A DNA stretch of 64,000 bases from contig DAIDKE010000001.1 in assembly GCA_027450165.1 (NCBI GenBank), positions 1-64,000 on the forward strand, given 5' to 3'. Below are positions 61,599 to 64,000 of the stretch, one piece after another. This stretch comes from Candidatus Saccharimonadota bacterium. Lineage in GTDB: Bacteria > Patescibacteriota > Saccharimonadia > Saccharimonadales > Saccharimonadaceae. The notes under the pieces are model-generated. The model was not told where the DNA came from, searched no databases, and worked only from the letters and a program-made list of their open reading frames with translations. Made by a program: the position numbers and the translations under genes. Within the stretch, counting starts at the first letter, position 1. The number at the start of each line of letters is the position of its first letter.

Positions 61599-62945
61599 AT
61601 GAATAAATTAATTTCATTGCTAAAACGTGCTCCAAAACGAACCGCCGCTGCGCTTTTGATGCTGGCTCTTGCCATCATCGTTCCGGCTACCCTGTTCGCT
61701 TGGGGTCCAGACCGACCGACGTATACTTCCGAACACCCGGCCGACCATGTAACATTTAACTCAATCACCGACAACCCAAATGTTGGTGACGAGCGCAACT
61801 TCGTTGTCGCCAAAGACGCCGCCAACACCAGCGATGGTGGTTGGTCGGACAATGTCACCGTACAGCCGGGCCACGAATATCTAATTCGTATCTACGCCCA
61901 CAACAACGCTGCCAGCTCTTTGAATTTGACAGCCATCAATACTCGCGTTAGCGCAACGGTTCCAACAACCACCGGTACGAATGTACCTGTTAGTGGTTTT
62001 GTGACCGCCGATAATGCCAACCCGAAGCAAGTCTGGGACGATGTTAACTTTAACTCATCCCAAAACTTCAACCTGGCTTACATACCAGGTTCAGCCGAAA
62101 TCTGGAATAACGGCTACGCCAAAAATGGCGCGTCGCTGCCAGACAGCATCGTCACTAGTAGTGGTGCCCTGATCGGCTACAATGGCCCAGACGGTAAAGT
62201 TCCTGGCTGTTTCCAGTACGCTAACTACATCTACATCAAAGTTAAGCCACAATTTGCAACGCCAACCCCTAACTTTTCAGTTAGCAAGCAGGTTCGCAAA
62301 GACGGCGACAAAACTTTTGTTGACTCGGTTAACGCCAATCCTGGTGACACCCTCAACTACCGCGTTACTTTTGCTGACACCGGCGACACTCAGCTTGACA
62401 ACGTTAGCCTAAAAGACACCCTGCCTGCAGGCATAAGCTTTGTTCCTGGTACGGTGCAGATTTTAAACGCCAACAACCCAAGTGGCGCCTACATTAAGGA
62501 TGGCGACAACTTGTTTGGTAGTGGTATTAACATCGGCAGCTACACAGCAGGCTCAAACGCCGTTGTGGTCTTTAACGCTAAAGTTGCCACTAACGACCAA
62601 CTGCCAACCTGTGGCATGAACTCGCTTGTTAACTCCGCTAGCGCAACCGTTAACGGATCAACTCAAAGCGACACCGCTACTGTTACCGTTAACAAGACCT
62701 GTCAGCCAAACACTGCCAGCGCTTGTAACCTCGACACCAAACAAGTCGAGACCGTTGATGTATCAAAGATCGACGACATTCACTACACTAAAGACCTTAG
62801 TCGCTGTGAAAGCACTCCGCCAACTACTCCACCAGAATTGCCGCACACCGGTCCTTCTGGCACGGTTGCCGGTATCGTTGGTCTTGGTTCAATTGTCCTA
62901 AGCCTAAGTTACTACATTGCCAGCCGTCGCGCTGCCTTGAAGTAA
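61599..62945 (+). CDS. DUF11 surface protein with LPHTG sorting signal
   Basis: A 448-residue exported protein. Signal peptide (KRTAAALLMLALAIIVPATLFAW, about 15-37), a beta-rich region (40-215), one DUF11 repeat (NPGDTLNYRVTFADTGDTQLDNVSLKDTLPAGISFVPGT, about 240-330), and at the end LPHTG with a membrane helix and RRAALK, a sortase recognition signal. It should be covalently fixed to the wall. The strong ribosome site AAGGAG and the terminator after it suggest a highly expressed single gene. Backbone-like codon use. Confidence 0.88.
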   Translation: MNKLISLLKRAPKRTAAALLMLALAIIVPATLFAWGPDRPTYTSEHPADHVTFNSITDNPNVGDERNFVVAKDAANTSDGGWSDNVTVQPGHEYLIRIYAHNNAASSLNLTAINTRVSATVPTTTGTNVPVSGFVTADNANPKQVWDDVNFNSSQNFNLAYIPGSAEIWNNGYAKNGASLPDSIVTSSGALIGYNGPDGKVPGCFQYANYIYIKVKPQFATPTPNFSVSKQVRKDGDKTFVDSVNANPGDTLNYRVTFADTGDTQLDNVSLKDTLPAGISFVPGTVQILNANNPSGAYIKDGDNLFGSGINIGSYTAGSNAVVVFNAKVATNDQLPTCGMNSLVNSASATVNGSTQSDTATVTVNKTCQPNTASACNLDTKQVETVDVSKIDDIHYTKDLSRCESTPPTTPPELPHTGPSGTVAGIVGLGSIVLSLSYYIASRRAALK

Positions 62946-62992
62946 AGAGTCTGACCGCTCCACCAAAGTCTGAAGCGATTTAGACAAACCAT

Positions 62993-63023
62993 GTACCCCT
63001 TGCCGTAAAGCGAGGGGTATTTT
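62993..63023 (+). terminator. Terminator of the LPHTG protein gene
   Basis: TACCCCT/AGGGGTA stem followed by TTTTGG. Confidence 0.75.
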
Positions 63024-63039
63024 GGTATATACTAGATTT

Positions 63040-63258
63040 ATGGCGAAACAAAAGAAAAAACGCAACAAGCCTTACACCGGCGCCGATGCGGCAATGGCAA
63101 AACCGAATATTATTCGAATTGAGGCCGCTAATCGCAACAAATTAGCTCAGTGGTGGTTTGATCACAAGCGAATCGCAAAGCCGGTTTTGATTACCGTCGG
63201 CGTGGTTTTGGTGATCATTGTTTGTATACTCGAACTAATTCACCTATCGACCGGCTAA
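63040..63258 (+). CDS. Small basic single-helix membrane protein
   Basis: A 72-residue protein with a very basic start (MAKQKKKRNKPYTG) and one membrane helix near the C-terminus (about 47-70). No family recognised. ATG 63040 follows TATACT (63028-63033) by six bases, so a leaderless message is likely; the in-frame ATG at 63022 lies before the -10 box. Convergent with the histidine kinase, one base between stops. Confidence 0.65.
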   Translation: MAKQKKKRNKPYTGADAAMAKPNIIRIEAANRNKLAQWWFDHKRIAKPVLITVGVVLVIIVCILELIHLSTG

Positions 63259-63259
63259 T

Positions 63260-64000
63260 TTATTTGCTAATTTTTAGTTTGGCAATCGGCAAGCTAAAGC
63301 CGAATGTGCTACCTTTGTTCTCTTGTGACTCAAAAATTATTTTGCCGCCATGGCCGTCAATCACCCGTTTTGCCAAGAATAAGCCAACACCAGTGCCGTC
63401 TGGTCGCTGTTTGCGGGCATTGGTAGCCCGGAAAAACTTCTGGAATAGCTGCGCCTGCTGATCGGCTGGCACGCCAATGCCGTGATCTTTGACAGTAAAG
63501 ACTATGTCCTGGCGACTAACTTTTAGCGTCACGTCAATCGAACCGCCGTCCTTTGAGTAGTAAATGGCATTGTCCGAAAAGTTCATGATCACCTGGCGAA
63601 TCTTGGTTTCGTCGAGGTTGAGTGTCGGGAAGCGGCTTGGCTTATGATAGCGAAACTTCAAGCCACGGGCCGCGGCATTCGGCGCCAAGCCCTCGATTTC
63701 CTCACTCACTACTTTTGCCAAGTTGGTTGGCTGCTTTTCAATGATAAACTTGCCGGTTTGCAGACGCGAAACGTTCAAGAAGTCGCCAATCAGCCGCACC
63801 ATGCGCTCACTACTGGCAAACGCTTCGTTTAGCAGGCGTTTTTGGTCGGCCGAAACCGGACCGGCATCACCTTCGAGCACCATGCTAATGTAGCCCTTAA
63901 CCGTCGTTAGCGGTGTACGCAGTTGGTGCGAGGCCATACTCATAAACTCATCTTTGACTTCATCCAGTCGTTGTAGCTGCGCGTTTGACTGACGCAGCTC
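63260..64000 (-). CDS. Sensor histidine kinase, 5' part outside window
   Basis: The C-terminal 247 residues of a two-component kinase. The frame is open to the window edge, with coiled helix LRQSNAQLQRLDEVKDEFMSMASHQLRTPLT containing the phosphorylated His (H-box). The HATPase domain follows: N-box QVIMNFSDNAIYYS, G1 VKDHGIGVPADQ, F-box LFQKFFRA and G2 GTGVGLFLAKRVIDGHGG. The sensor domain and response regulator are outside the window. Confidence 0.93.
   Translation of the reverse strand, partial: ELRQSNAQLQRLDEVKDEFMSMASHQLRTPLTTVKGYISMVLEGDAGPVSADQKRLLNEAFASSERMVRLIGDFLNVSRLQTGKFIIEKQPTNLAKVVSEEIEGLAPNAAARGLKFRYHKPSRFPTLNLDETKIRQVIMNFSDNAIYYSKDGGSIDVTLKVSRQDIVFTVKDHGIGVPADQQAQLFQKFFRATNARKQRPDGTGVGLFLAKRVIDGHGGKIIFESQENKGSTFGFSLPIAKLKISK

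Overview
The window looks like a chromosomal piece of a Candidatus Saccharibacteria (TM7, CPR/Patescibacteria) genome. The taxonomic call is an inference. It rests on compact genes in short operons, a short alanyl-tRNA synthetase with no C-terminal oligomerisation domain, a fermentative glycolysis cluster, a full peptidoglycan-remodelling set with an LPxTG-type surface protein, almost no biosynthesis, and the standard genetic code. Most of the window has moderate G+C (24 of 60 bases are G/C in 30001-30060). Many of its genes have a -10 hexamer only 6-9 bases before the start codon, which predicts leaderless mRNAs.

Layout. 1-2.3 kb: the end of a G+C-rich, actinobacterial-type integrated element (ImmA/IrrE-like protein, excisionase, tyrosine integrase) abutting tRNA-Phe. 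2.3-10.1 kb: SPFH protein, Ddl, RarA, a deaminase, TypA (BipA) and trehalase. 10.1-15.4 kb: accessory region with an HTH protein, tRNA-Val and tRNA-Leu, a G+C-rich secreted peptide gene, facing HxlR and PadR regulators with small membrane proteins, and a lone G+C-rich gene. 15.4-18.1 kb: a flavin electron-transfer operon (RnfD/NqrB-FNR fusion, ApbE, FMN-binding protein). 18.2-24.2 kb: solute-binding protein, SecG, PepP, UvrC, L25. 24.2-33 kb: DedA, GH13 enzyme, UvrA, NUDIX, exonuclease I, Obg. 33-39 kb: LysM-CHAP hydrolase, MltG, RuvX and a PilM/FtsA-like pair. 39-49 kb: AlaS, MnmA, cysteine desulfurase, TatD, MetG, RsmA. 49-57.4 kb: G5-3D wall protein, UvrD, TpiA, Pgk, Pyk, tRNA-Glu. 57.6-61.45 kb: an island of four G+C-rich genes around divergent promoters. 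61.6-64 kb: sortase-anchored protein, small membrane protein, partial histidine kinase.

Two patterns stand out. First, single G+C-rich genes (43 of 60 bases G/C in 60181-60240; 37 of 60 in 42241-42300) are scattered in the backbone. Each has Shine-Dalgarno signals, most have consensus-like promoters, and each is followed by long hairpins. In three cases a long G+C-rich hairpin is followed by a short T-tailed terminator. I recognise none of the proteins. Second, long nested inverted repeats sit between genes, and their outer arms copy in reverse the last codons and stop of the upstream gene. Two of them share a nearly identical core of about 75 bp in opposite orientations, although their arms are unrelated in sequence. 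I know of no described element with this construction, and it is my main candidate for something new.
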